From Hydnum rufescens UP504 (taxonomy: Eukaryota; Basidiomycota; Agaricomycetes; Cantharellales; Hydnaceae), in assembly GCA_014904985.1 (NCBI GenBank), contig MU129020.1, positions 41,381 through 105,380 on the forward strand: 64,000 nt of DNA. The letters run 5' to 3'. The notes under the pieces are model-generated. The model was not told where the DNA came from. It was given only the letters and a program-made list of their open reading frames with translations, and made no database searches. The translations under genes were made by a program, and so were the position numbers. Of the stretch, positions 1 to 11,695 are shown piece by piece. How positions within the stretch are numbered: position 1 is the stretch's first letter; each line of letters opens with the position of its first letter.

Positions 1-1
1 T

Positions 2-941
2 CTGCTGGCACGTTTTGCATGTATCCAACAAGTCTTTGGTGCTGTCACTTCATTATATGATACCATGATATGCAAACCCACCATGGGGGAGAAGGAAGCA
101 GCATGGAATTGGGTGGAGGAACAGTCATGCTTGTCATGGCATGGTGGCTACTGTATGGTTGATGGAACATTAGTGCCATTGTCTGATAAACCAGGAATGC
201 ATGGTGAAGCCTATTTTGATTGTAAGTCACACTACTCACTCAGCCTCCAGGTACATCCTTCATGTGGGGTGGTTTGATGACTTCAACTCATACTTTACCC
301 AGGTTATAAACATGCCCAACCTACATATTATTGACTATGTTCTTGGTTCAACAGGTAGCATGCATGACACCACAGCATTCAAGCTTTCTGATATGGCCAA
401 GGACCCTACTGCCTGGTTCACCAATCATGAGTGGGTATGGGCAGACTCAGCATATGCTCTCCAGCCATGGTGTATACCATATAAGAAACCACACTCACTT
501 ATCCAAAACAACAAGACATTTAATTACTACCTCTTGAAGGTGTGCCATCAGCCATTAGCTTGCCCATAGAGGCTCAAGCATTCACCTCATTTTTGTTCAG
601 ATTTGGATTAAATCTGAGCACACCATGGGGATGCTTAAAGGCTGCTTCTCTTCACTTCATGGCCTCCATCAACAAATCACTAGTGTGACCATCTCCTTGT
701 GCTCAAGTGGGTGGAGATATGTCTGGTGTTACATAATGTGATCCTTGATATTGAGCAAGGTTGTGAAGATGAAGATGCTTTCACAGCATGTATGCTCCAA
801 GAAGGTATGACTGTGAATGGAGATGATGGGCATAACCCTGATGCCAAGGAGGATGTGCCTGCCCCCCACTGGGTCTCACCTGGAGAGCAACAACAACATC
901 AATTAAAGGGGGAACTATTTTACACACTACATATTGAGTAG
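2..941 (+). pseudogene. PIF/Harbinger (HARBI1-like) transposase, 5'-truncated by window edge
   Basis: This encodes a DDE endonuclease of the HARBI1/DDE_4 family that would excise and insert a Harbinger element. The frame is open from base 2, so the N-terminal half lies outside the window. The first catalytic Asp is in VDGTLVPL (about 160-185), followed by YFDCKSHYSL. A short intron (about 250-302, gta...cag) joins SLQ to VINMPNLHIIDYV. The second Asp is in VWADSAYAL (about 435-465). The third acidic residue is in SEHTMGMLKGCF (about 615-645), followed by VLHNVI, typical of the C-terminus. The frame breaks near 670-700 between the HGLHQQ and LKWVEICLVLHN segments, so the copy is probably dead. 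It converges on an ORF1 remnant on the opposite strand, the usual two-gene Harbinger layout. Confidence 0.8.
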
Positions 942-962
942 ATAGTTGTGTAATAAAACTAA

Positions 963-3749
963 CTACTGGCCCCCACTTGCCCATGGGAAACCAAATCCTC
1001 CTGAAGGCTCAACTCCCCTTTGAAGAGAGAGGAGGGCTTGGATCTGGGAAGACTCATACTCATGTTCCTCACATACCTGTAACTTGCACTGGAACTCAAG
1101 TTGGTGGATATCCCTATGTTCCTGTGCCTTCAACTCTTCCATATGCAACCTCTCCCTTGCCTCCATCTTGGCCAGCCTCATGCTTGCCTCTGACTCCTGC
1201 TTTATCTTGAATAACTCTTGATCACCTGCCTGGGATTTTTCAAACTGCTCTAAAGGAGTGAGCATACAACATGATGTGGAGGTCTTCCTTGATGCACCCA
1301 GAGTCACCACATTTGGAGTCATGGGCTGAGATGAAGCTGATGTGGAACTGGCACCATCAGGTATAACTCCTGGGGAAGGTGAGTGAGAATAGGATGCTGT
1401 TGAGGGGTTGTGTGTTGTAAGCAGGAATGGGATGGATCAATCCAGCTACAGTCCATGTCATTAAGTCATGGACAAAGGAGGGAACCACAGAATTAATCTG
1501 AATGTTCAGGCTTGAGTGAAAGGGGTCTTTTGGAACAGGGGAAAATTGCTGTGAGCCAACAAAGCCCAAGCAATTAAGTGAGAATGTGTGTTTGTGTCAA
1601 ATTACCACACCCTAAGAATCTCTTCTTGAGACCTTAGTCAAAGTGTAGTTAGAATTCACTTTTTGTAGTGAGAAATCACCCAGGGACCAGCAGCTGTTCA
1701 AGGAGCTTCAAAACAGAGGGAGGGGGAGAACTACTGAATTTGTGTGCTAGCTGCACCTAATATACAATCCAGACTTCAACTCGATAGAGAGTGAAAAAGT
1801 CGGACTTAAGGGACATATAGAAAAAAAGAAATGAAGTCAAAATCTTCAAAACTGATGGAGATATTCCAATTTCAAGATAAAAGGGGAGATTGACACATTA
1901 CATGCTATTCCTCCTTCAATTCTGGACAAGTTCCCTTAAGTAAAGGTGGAATAGGTCGCCCTGAGGGTCTTCTCCATCAGACATAAGAGGGCTGGAAGTA
2001 ATTTGCTATTTTGGATGGTGGAGCAAAGGGGGGGTCATGGGGAGGGAGTTGTCTTGTAAAAAATGGAGTTCGCATCCACTCATTTTTCCCTTGGTACTGT
2101 TCGATGCACATTTTTAACAGCTTTTAGGGCATGGTACTTGCAAACAAATCCGATAAGAATTAGCTTTGAAAATCAAGAAATACTCCTTCAGAGTATGAAT
2201 CATGGAAAGATAATGGTACAGGGACCGCATTTTTGATTCGTTTGTCACGTGTTTGGTACTGTTCAGTAGGTATGATTCGTATATTTCTGAGTGCTGTTGT
2301 TTCAAGTCAATCTGATCAAAACTGACAGATAAATTCAAAAAATACTCCTTGAGAGTAGTGCAGCCCCTTTCTGGATCATGTGATGGATCCATGAGTCCAG
2401 AATTGGAACTAGGCCTGGTCCACATCATTACATAATCACAATCTGTTGCCCTTAAGGCAGTAAGATGACTTGGAAGAACAGGCAAGTCATACAGTCTTGA
2501 AGAAGGATGGCAAGTTGAATCACCTTGTCCAAATAAATTGGACTTGAGGTAGGGCATAAACTGCCCCTTTTTGAGGAGGACTGTTGAAGTCTGATGGATA
2601 GTCAATAAATTGACTGGTGTTCATGATAAATGAATGAGGTGATATTGTGAGTTGGTAAGGGGTAGGAATCCAATAGATTCTTGAATAAATGAATGATGAT
2701 GGAATTAAATGGGTGGAGTGACAAGTAATTGATTCATTTGTAAGGAATTTAGACCTTGGATGAGGATTTTATGGTGTAGGGATTCATCCCTCCAACAGTG
2801 TGTGGGTATGAGTCAAAGATGGTGACAGCAAGAGGAAATCCTAGGCTAAAAATCAGTGTACTGCTTACAGTCCACCTGGGTGACTTATGATTTCCAGATT
2901 TTCTTGTTTGTCTTCATGATCCAGCCCACCCTCAGCCAGCAAACCCCCCACATCAACCTTCAGCCCCACATCCTGTTCACCAGCCAGTAATTCTTTAAAC
3001 ATGTCAGTGCACTGCTCAGCTGTCACACTAGCACTACTTATCGCACCAATTGGATTATAGTTTGGCAGATCCATCCAAAAGCATGGAATTCATCCCACCA
3101 GGGGAATTTCTTCTTAATTTCAGCTGATGTGCCTCAGAAAAATATAAATCCATGAGACTGTGGACATACCTATTGCATTATGCAATGGTGTACCTTCCTT
3201 GACATCCAAAGGTTTCACATCATGCCAAGTGGAGTTGAGGGTGGCCTTCAGGTCCTTGTACTCATTGCATAGACTATGGTATTTTTGTTAGTGTACACTG
3301 CTGAGGGGGAGGATATGAACACACACTTTAAGAGGAGAGCCCACAGACTTGGCAAACTCCTTCAGTTTCAACACATACTTCTCCTTTTGCTCAGAATCAT
3401 CCTTGAATATGTAGGCCACAAGCTCCTGGTGGAGTATTGTTTTTGCCACCCCATTTTTAAGGACTGGCCAATCTTCCACCTTTGCCATTGTCACTGAGTC
3501 TGAGAAGAGGGCTATGCAAAATGGAGGGTCTTCAGTAAGTTCCTGGACCAGCAGCCATGTCCATGTGGGCTTGGATTTCCAGGGCATGGCAGATGTGTGA
3601 GGCTTGGACAGAGGTGTCACTGGTTGGACTGTATCAGTGAGTTTCTTACCCCATTTACCCTTTGGCTTGGCAGCACCATCACCATCAGAGCCAGTTTCAT
3701 CATTGGTGACAGTAATGGTGGCCTTGCATTTGCCAGCAGAGCCTGCCAT
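963..3749 (-). pseudogene. Degenerate Harbinger ORF1 (Myb/SANT-like DNA-binding protein)
   Basis: This is the remnant of the accessory DNA-binding protein that accompanies fungal Harbinger transposases. Reading leftward from ATG at 3749, the protein begins MAGSAGKCKATITV and contains WKSKPTWTWLLVQEL. The next segment (about 3180-3270) reads NEYKDLKATLNSTWHDVK, then KKFPWWDEFHAFGW (about 3070-3115), a tryptophan-rich pattern like the Myb-like ORF1 of element A. The reading frame changes near 3065. A separate piece at 963-1322 is charged and coiled-coil-like (KQESEASMRLAKMEARERLH). The stretch 1600-2860 between them has no convincing coding sequence. I infer one broken multi-exon gene; the exon chain is not certain. 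Confidence 0.5.
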
Positions 3750-3910
3750 AAGAGGATATGGGCAGACAGAAAACAGATGGGACTGTACAGTTCTTTGGTA
3801 ATCAATTGACAGGATCCACAGGGTCCATATGAGATTCTGATGTGCCTATCTGTGCCTGCCACAGGCACCACTCCCAGGCTTTTTAACTATTTGATAGGCA
3901 TTCTGGGGTT

Positions 3911-4110
3911 GATTTAGGCATGCCTAAATCAGTTGTGTCTAATGATGTCTAGAGCTTAATTATTGACTTTGAATTGAAGAGGCCTATCCAGGGTTGATTT
4001 AGACATGCCTAAATCAGTGATGTCTAGTGATGTGTAGAGTCAGGTGCTGCTCCAGGGGTTTTACAATGACTTGATGGACACCCTGCAGTTGATTTAGGCA
4101 TGCCTAAATC
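3911..4110. repeat. Three spaced copies of a 20-bp palindrome in the left foldback arm
   Basis: The self-complementary 20-mer gatttaggcatgcctaaatc occurs at 3911-3930 and 4091-4110. A one-base variant (ttagac) lies at 3996-4015. Each is followed by a related tail (tgtctaatgatgtctagagc-like), giving a direct repeat of about 85-95 bp. Mirror copies sit in the right arm, for example at 7413-7432. The related motif aggcatgtctaggcagg follows at about 4263-4280. Confidence 0.9.
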
Positions 4111-4579
4111 AGCTGTGTCTAGTCATGTCTAGAGCTTGCTATATCTCATTAGAGTCTGGTGTGTCCATGAGGGCTCAGTATGCAGTGAGTCTACTAGTGG
4201 ATAAATTAAAACAGGTTGACCATTACCAGGAGGTGTCTAATTGTGTGCCTAAGCTTGTCTAGGCATGTCTAGGCAGGTAACTTGGGTCTGAGTTTAGTAC
4301 ACATATTATGTAATTATTCCTAAACAGTATCCAGTTACATAATACATGTATCCTATCTTTAAAAAATGCCAAAATGCGGAAATTAAATGAAGTACATCCA
4401 AGCAATATTTAGGCATCCAGCCCAATGGGGGCCCAGGACCAGGGGGAGGTGCCTGGGATGGATGGATGGACCCCTGGGGACTCTGATAAAGTGAAAAAAT
4501 CAGGCCCAGAGCCAATGATTAATCCCTGAAACAATGAGGGCAGGAAGAACAGCTCCAGAACCACTGGAAGTTGCCAGAA

Positions 4580-5170
4580 TCTAAGTGCTGAACAGATCAG
4601 TCTGAAATTTGGCACATGCTTAGAGACTATCTGGCCACAAACCATATTACAATTTCAGCCAAATCCATGCATTAGTTATTGAGATATGAGGCAAACAAGT
4701 CTGGATATTGAAAATTGATTTTCTCCTCCCTTGGAATAGCTGGGGACTTGGAAATTTACAGGGAGCATAAAGATATAGTGTACTAATTATGTGCCAAAAA
4801 TTATCCCAATCCATCCAGGCAAAGGCAGTGAACTGGACAGGGGGTACCAGAACCACCAGAAATTTCTGAAAAAGAACCACTGTTCAGATCGCTCTGAAAA
4901 TTGGCGCGTGATTAGAAGCTGCTTAGGCAAAACTCATATCAAAGTTTCAGCCATACCTGTCCAGTAGTTATGGAGTTCTGGGCCAAACAAGTTTGAACAT
5001 TGAAAATTAATTTACTCCCCCTACAGACAGGATATGCACTTGAAATTTTACATGGGGTATGGCCATATGATGAACTACATATGTGCCAAAAATCAGCTTT
5101 TTTTTGTTTACTTTTAGGCATGCCACTCCCTTGGCAGGAAAAATGGGAACAAAACCCTACCATGAATGTG
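4580..5170. repeat. Two degenerate tandem units of about 291 bp in the left arm
   Basis: Corresponding landmarks recur about 291 bp apart. Examples are ggcacatgcttagag near 4611 and ggcgcgtgattagaag near 4902; gtctggatattgaaaattg near 4701 and gtttgaacattgaaaatt near 4991; and tatgtgccaaaaat near 4786 and 5080. The right arm carries the mirror copies. The units are well diverged from each other while the two arms are nearly identical, so tandem duplication came long before arm inversion. Confidence 0.75.
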
Positions 5171-7846
5171 AGCCACTCCACCTCAGGCCTAAACTAGGTG
5201 GAATAAGCTTTGATTAGTATGATAATGACTATCTCCAAAAATAGAATGAATTGGATGTGTGGAAGTGCCTGAAATTGAGGGGGAGGGGGAGGAAGGTCAA
5301 AAGGGAATTACATAAAATGTAAAGCAGGGGTGGCTCTGATATTATACCACTAGTCTAGCACATATATAGGTTGTACACATACCAAATATCAGCCTAACTG
5401 GACTCCATTTAGGCACTGCTCCACAGCACTCCCCCAAAACAACAATTTCCTCCCCAGAGCCTTCCATCCATGCAATGGCCCTGAAAATTCACCCTTAGGT
5501 CATCCAAATACATTTATAACATCCCCCAAATTTTCAGATTCATCACTCCAGTGTGAGAGTTTCCATAATATTTTCAAGTTTCACTGACATACCCCCTCCA
5601 ATTGGGCACTTCCAGAGCTCCAATCACTCCCATTTTTTGTAGGCCACAGCTGGTCACCATTTGAGGCTCAGGCCCAAAATTTCAGCCCATTCTAAGCACT
5701 TTTGACATTGGTCACATGACCAAGATCCTCCCCTCCCCCTCCTCACTCAGTGATCCAATCTGTAGTAGTAGTATGTAACAGTGTATGATTCAAATTTCAG
5801 AACATTCTATGCAATATTGATTGAATAAGAATGGGCTGAAATTTTGGGCCTGAGCCTCAAATGGTGACCAGCTGTGGCCTACAAAAAATGGGAGTGATTG
5901 GAGCTCTGGAAGTGCCCCAATTGGAGGGGGTATGTCAGTGAAACTTGAAAATATTATGGAAACTCTCACACTGGAGTGATGAATCTGAAAATTTGGGGGA
6001 TGTTATAAATGTATTTGGATGACCTAAGGGTGAATTTTCAGGGCCATTGCATGGATGGAAGGCTCTGGGGAGGAAATTGTTGTTTTGGGGGGAGTGCTGT
6101 GGAGCAGTGCCTAAATGGAGTCCAGTTAGGCTGATATTTGGTATGTGTACAACCTATATATGTGCTAGACTAGTGGTATAATATCAGAGCCACCCCTGCT
6201 CTACATTTTATGTAATTCCCTTTTGACCTTCCTCCCCCTCCCCCTCAATTTCAGGCACTTCCACACATCCAATTCATTCTATTTTTGGAGATAGTCAGTA
6301 TCATACTAATCAAAGCTTATTCCACCTAGTTTAGGCCTGAGGTGGAGTGGCTCACATTCATGGTAGGGTTTTGTTCCCATTTTTCCTGCTAAGGGAGTGG
6401 CATGCCTAAAAGTAAACAAAAAAAAGCTGATTTTTGGCACATATGTAGTTCATCATATGGCCATACCCCATGTAAAATTTCAAGTGCATATCCTGTCTGT
6501 AGGGGGAGTAAATTAATTTTCAATGTTCAAACTTGTTTGGCCCAGAACTCCATAACTACTGGACAGGTATGGCTGAAAATTTGATATGAGTTTTGCCTAA
6601 GCAGCTTCTAATCACGCGCCAATTTTCAGAGCGATCTGAACAGTGGTTCTTTTTCAGAAATTTCTGGTGGTTCTGGTACCCCCTGTCCATTTCACTGCCT
6701 TTGCCTGGATGGATTGGGATAATTTTTGGCACATAATTAGTACACTATATCTTTATGCTCCCTGTAAATTTCCAAGTCCCCAGCTATTCCAAGGGAGGAG
6801 AAAATCAATTTTCAATATCCAGACTTGTTTGCCTCATATCTCAATAACTAATGCATGGATTTGGCTGAAATTGTAATATGGTTTGTGGCCAGATAGTCTC
6901 TAAGCATGTGCCAAATTTCAGACTGATCTGTTCAGCACTTAGATTCTGGCAACTTCCAGTGGTTCTGGAGCTGTTCTTCCTGCCCTCATTGTTTCAGGGA
7001 TTAATCATTGGCTCTGGGCCTGATTTTTTCACTTTATCAGAGTCCCCAGGGGTCCATCCATCCATCCCAGGCACCTCCCCCTGGTCCTGGGCCCCCATTG
7101 GGCTGGATGCCTAAATATTGCTTGGATGTACTTCATTTAATTTCCGCATTTTGGCATTTTTTAAAGATAGGATACATGTATTATGTAACTGGATACTGTT
7201 TAGGAATAATTACATAATATGTGTACTAAACTCAGACCCAAGTTACCTGCCTAGACATGCCTAGACAAGCTTAGGCACACAATTAGACACCTCCTGGTAA
7301 TGGTCAACCTGTTTTAATTTATCCACTAGTAGACTCACTGCATACTGAGCCCTCATGGACACACCAGACTCTAATGAGATATAGCAAGCTCTAGACATGA
7401 CTAGACACAGCTGATTTAGGCATGCCTAAATCAACTGCAGGGTGTCCATCAAGTCATTGTAAAACCCCTGGAGCAGCACCTGACTCTACACATCACTAGA
7501 CATCACTGATTTAGGCATGTCTAAATCAACCCTGGATAGGCCTCTTCAATTCAAAGTCAATAATTAAGCTCTAGACATCATTAGACACAACTGATTTAGG
7601 CATGCCTAAATCAACCCCAGAATGCCTATCAAATAGTTAAAAAGCCTGGGAGTGGTGCCTGTGGCAGGCACAGATAGGCACACCTATTATAGGGACTTAG
7701 AAAATTTTTCATCTTTTGAACACCTTTAGATGCTGCCTAGACATGCCTATATAAAAACCACCTCTTAGGTCAAAGGCCAATGCAACTGGAACCCACCTAA
7801 GAGGTACCTTTTTGAGGGTGCATTAGGTGCATCTACACATTGGTAA

Positions 7847-7894
7847 GGGCCTGAACAGTTGAAAGAATCCAGATTCTTTCAACCATTCAGAGCC
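7847..7894. mobile_element. 48-bp TAA-flanked hairpin relic of a Harbinger-type element
   Basis: The sequence is an imperfect hairpin whose two halves (gggcctgaacagttgaaag and ctttcaaccattcagagcc) resemble the ends of elements A and B joined together. TAA flanks it at 7844-7846 and 7895-7897. It looks like two terminal repeats with the interior lost. Confidence 0.65.
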
Positions 7895-7897
7895 TAA

Positions 7898-8712
7898 GGC
7901 CCTGTTCAGTTGCAAGAATCTGAATTCTTGAGCCAGATTCTACTATTAAAAATGTGTAGATTCTTTCAGATTCTTTTCCAGATTCTTTTGCAAAATTTTC
8001 ATTTGGTGACAAGAATCCAGAAGAATCTGCCATCTGTTTGGCTGCACAGATTCTTTCCAGATTCTTTTGTTACTGAGGTGGGCACTGCCATAACTTGCTT
8101 CTGCTAGTGAGACCTAGTTGGGACGACAGTCCATGGGTCAGATTCTCATGGTCCAATGAGCCCAACTCAATGCCAGACTGAGTACTACAGAGACTCCCGT
8201 AGTAGCTTGGTAGGGTGGGAACATCCCACAGACCCCATTCTGCTAAGTGGGGCTTGCTGGGAACTATTGTAGGGATGCTGCACATCTCTTTCCACTACAT
8301 AGGACTGAGTGCACTCAAGGATAAATTTTATTTCCTTATTTGGTAGAAAACAGCCAGGCATTGTGGGGATACCCTGCAGACCCCAGCTGCTGCGCAGGGC
8401 TCATGGGGGCACCCCAAACCCCAGACCACTGTGCAGAGCTCAGGACATTAATTAACAATTTGTTTTCCTTATTTGGCTGACAGTGGGAATGTATCAAAGG
8501 ACAGTGTCAAGAGCATAATAAAAGGACCCGATAATTTGGCCATGTCAAAATCCACAAGAAATACCGAAATTGACATGGGAATCCAACCCATCAACTGTGT
8601 CCATGTCTTGAAGAATCTATGGAGCTCCCCAAGCACTCAAGATTCTTTTTCAGAGCAAAAAGAATCTCCAAAGAATCCACCAAGAATCTGGCCCAAGAAT
8701 CTGGATTCTTTT
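7898..8712. mobile_element. MITE-like sub-element at the left end of element A
   Basis: A left-type end (7898-8090) is followed by a right-type end at about 8607-8710. This carries gaatctatggagctcccc and the aagaatctggattctt series, matching the right end of A (11,717-11,820). A second left-type end (ccagattctactagtaaa, about 8713-8830) follows at once and leads into the coding part of A. The interior (8110-8470) has no convincing coding sequence. The arrangement suggests a short deleted copy fused to a longer copy, with the outer 20-25 bp lost at the junction. Confidence 0.7.
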
Positions 8713-8944
8713 TCCAGATTCTACTAGTAAAAAAATGTAGATTCTTTCAGATTATTTTTCAGATTCTTCTGTCAGATTCTTGCTGAACTTCAAGAATCTG
8801 AAAGAATCTACTTTCTGTTTGGATGCCTAGATTCTATTAGATTCTTTCAGATTCTATATTTGGGGACAGAGACCGGACCTGGCTGAACATCGTCGATCCA
8901 TCACCCTGTTCCTCATCCTACCTTGGTTCTACCTTCAACTAACA

Positions 8945-10373
8945 ATGCCAAAATCCAGCACAAAGCAACCCAAAGCCACCATGGATGTTCCTCCAGTATC
9001 TGCTGCCAAGGGACACACTGAGAAACTCACTGTGTCTAAGATTGCTGACACATCTGTAATGAAGAGGAAGGGAAAGAAAGGCAAAGCGGAAAATGGCTCT
9101 GGTGAAAGTGATGGCCATGTGACCTGGGACAGTGCTGACAAAGGTGAACTAATTCAGTTCCTCCTTGAGATCAAATGCAGTGGTCATGACTCAGAAGGGG
9201 CTTCTTTCAAAGCATCAGTCTGGGCTGACATGGCTGCCCAGTTTAAGGCAGCTGGTGGCCCTGGGGCCAATAAAACAGCTCAATCTTGCAAAAATAAGTA
9301 CCAAAAGGTCTGTGCTGATCTTTTCTCCATTCTATTTTGCTCATGGAAGGTCTCCCCATCCTAGCTCAAGGAGACCTATTGGGTAGTCAAGAAGTTAATG
9401 GGTCAATCAGGATTTTCATGGAGCTTTGAACATGGGGCAGATATTAATGAAGATTCTGAAGGTGTGTGGGAGAAATATGTGGAGGTGATGATTCTCTATA
9501 ATTATACAAAACCAAGGGCTAATGTATGGCATTGGAAGGCCAATCCCCTCACCAAAAAATTTCGCTCCCATGGATGGCCACACTGGACTGAGATGGAAGA
9601 AATTCATGCCAGGCTGGTTGCCAAAGGTGGATGAGCTTTCTGTGCAGCATCTGCTGCTGGATATATCCCCAAGGACGATGAGGACAATGAAAAGAATGAG
9701 GAGGACCAACAGGGCTTCAAGATTAATGAAAGCAAAGAGGTTTGGTTTTGATTTTTAGTGAAAATATCAATGATTGACAGAATTATTGGAATAGGAGATG
9801 TTGATCACCCCCTCTTCAACACTTCAGATTGACCTCACACTTACTGGGACCCCCACTAGGTCTGTGCTGTCTCCCACCTCCAATTCCCCTTATTCCTGGG
9901 CCACCACACCCAGCCCTTCCCTTGTACCTCCCCCGACAGCTGGAAGCCTGCCAACAAAGAAGCGAGCGTCATCTGCTGTCCCTGTGACATTGATTAAGAA
10001 GCCTCAGACATCCAGTCATGCACTCAATGCTATCGCTGAGAGCCTGGTGGACTTCAATCATATCTTCCAGGCTACCTCAGGTGGCACAAGCAGTAATAGC
10101 AATGTTCTCATGACTCCTCAATGAAAAATCTGGGCAGTGGGTCATGCACAGGAGGTAGAAGATACTCTCAGTGACGCCGAATTAACTGAGCTGCTGAATG
10201 TACTACAGCATGAGTCCGGGGCCGCTGATATCTACCTGAGCATCAAGCAGCCAGGTCTGCATGCGGAATGGGTCAAAACAAAGATCAGCCCTCATATGTG
10301 TTGCCACATACAGGAGGATCTCTCAGGGGATGTATTCCGTGGCCCCCAATCTGGACCTAGTGCATGGAACTAG
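8945..10373 (+). pseudogene. Harbinger A ORF1, Myb/SANT-like DNA-binding protein (stop-interrupted)
   Basis: The start ATG begins MPKSSTKQPKATMD, a basic Ser/Lys-rich N-terminus. The Myb/SANT-like region starts VTWDSADKGELIQFLLEIK and runs through GASFKASVWADMAAQF to CKNKYQK. An intron (about 9309-9363, gtctg...ctag) joins it to LKETYWVVKKLMGQSGFSW, then VWEKYVEVM and KKFRSHGWPHW. An in-frame TGA follows AKGG near 9632. Later exons give a Ser/Thr/Pro-rich linker (9798-10124) and LSDAELTELLNVLQHES (10,137 on), separated by another in-frame TGA at 10122-10124. The protein presumably helps the transposase bind element ends. The stops make this copy non-functional as read. Confidence 0.82.
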
Positions 10374-10406
10374 AGTGTCACTCATCCATATTATTGTATA
10401 TATCCC

Positions 10407-11695
10407 TCATCTCCCCATTTCTGCCAGGCAATTCTGATAACTTTCCCACATCTCTGTTGCAATCTTATCACATAGCTCATAAGCCCTATTCCACTCTCTG
10501 ACACTTGTTGGACCAGTAGCCAGCTGTTCCAGAAGAATTTGTATGGCAGTGTCACATTCAATATCATCGAATTTGTATATCTCATCCTTGTCATGGATCC
10601 AGATAAAATTGTGCAGAGCACACAGGGCTGGGAGAATGTGGACTTGGATATCCATTGCATACTCTGGGGGGGATGTCAGAATACTGAAATGTCGCTTAAG
10701 AATACCGAAAATACACTCGACAACATTTCAGGCTTGTGCATGACAAAGATTGTAGAGCTCCTTTGCATTTTTGGGACTGTATACAGGGGATATCATAGTT
10801 AGTACTTAGCTGTATTCAGAACCAAGTTCCATACTGCTACAACACCCGACCCCACTCTTGCAGGTGATAACATACACCCTGATATGGAATGAGGAGGGCA
10901 TCACAGCCACCAAAACCAGGTATTGCTTTCCATCTGGAATTGGAAAGTCAGTACTGCAGGCATCTTTGCACACCATTGCATCGGCTGCTGACCCTTCCCA
11001 TCCACTTAGGACATACTGGAAATGGAGATCAAAGGAGCAACATGCAAGACAATTTTGGGATGCAGGACATTCAGTGGCCGATGGATTGCATGGGATATGT
11101 GTTCCATCCATAGCCCCAAGGATGTCCTTGAAGAAAGGATACAACTTGGGATTACTCCAAATCTCATTGGGTGTGCCACTACTTGGATCTGGAAGCTGTA
11201 CATATCACCCATAAAAATCAGCTGATGACAGGGCAAAAAGAATTTCTTTATAGTATCTCCATAATGCGTGTTAAAGGAAGTTTGAGAAGAAAAAAATTCC
11301 ATGTACCTTGTAATTGTGTCCAAGCTGTGCTGGAACCGCTCTGCCACAAGTCGGCTGGATAGGGCAGTAACAGATGTATAGAGGAATATTGCAACATGCT
11401 CTTCAAGGCTGAGGTACTTGGAACATGTGAGACCAATATTTTTGAGTTCATGAATTAGGCACTGAAAGACGTGCTTATTGATTCCAAACTGAGTCTGAAA
11501 TCGCTCAGGATGTCCATCTAGGAGCTCCTGGAGCCATAATTCTCCTGAGAGAGATGACGTATTGTATGGTTCTTTGGAAAAATACATTGTACCATATATG
11601 AAGGCTGTGGATACGACAGTTTTCACATAGAATGCTGCTGCAAGCCTTCACTGTTGAAGAACTCGTTCATTTGAGGTTTTGTCATCACCAGACAT
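10407..11695 (-). pseudogene. Harbinger A transposase (stop-interrupted)
   Basis: This is a HARBI1-like DDE nuclease. From ATG at 11695 the reading starts MSGDDKTSNERVLQQ and meets a TGA before RLAAAFYVKTVVSTAF. Conserved blocks follow: LWLQELLDGHPERFQ, FGINKHVFQCLIHEL, LSLEEHVAIFLYTSV and VAERFQHSLDTITRY. The first Asp is in LGAMDGTHIPC (about 11,095). The second Asp region is GSAADAMVCKDA, then PIPDGKQYL. The Glu block is VECIFGILKRHF (about 10,690-10,720), preceded by an in-frame TGA in HAQA*NV. The C-terminal block CALHNFIWIHDKDEI is intact. Several frame changes between 10,800 and 11,350 mark introns or decay. The gene is convergent with ORF1. Confidence 0.85.

Larger units (their letters stand above)
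3841..7682. repeat. 3.84-kb foldback element: giant inverted repeat with arms of about 1.85 kb
   Basis: Left arm 3841-5693 is the reverse complement of right arm 5828-7682, around a spacer of about 134 bp. Paired positions add up to 11,523 in the outer arm and 11,521 near the centre, because the right arm has two extra single bases: a sixth G near 6090 and a fourth C near 5915. By eye there are only a handful of substitutions, for example near 5228/6298, 4949/6574 and 4838/6685, so the arms are over 99% identical but not exact copies. Outside the arms the sequences diverge at once, and no target-site duplication is evident. Identical short ORFs occur on opposite strands simply because of the symmetry. 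RNA across the unit would fold into a long hairpin. Confidence 0.96.

Noticed and set aside
4306..7217. Matching ORFs on opposite strands within the foldback (for example 4409-4645 and 6878-7114)
   Set aside because: They are identical because the arms are reverse complements. They have no family motif, start or splice logic, and diverged internal repeats account for the similarity between neighbouring frames.
3841..7682. Foldback as a chimeric-read assembly artefact
   Set aside because: Not fully excluded, but the arms differ by several substitutions and two indels, which a copied read would not show in this pattern; kept as a finding with a read-spanning test.
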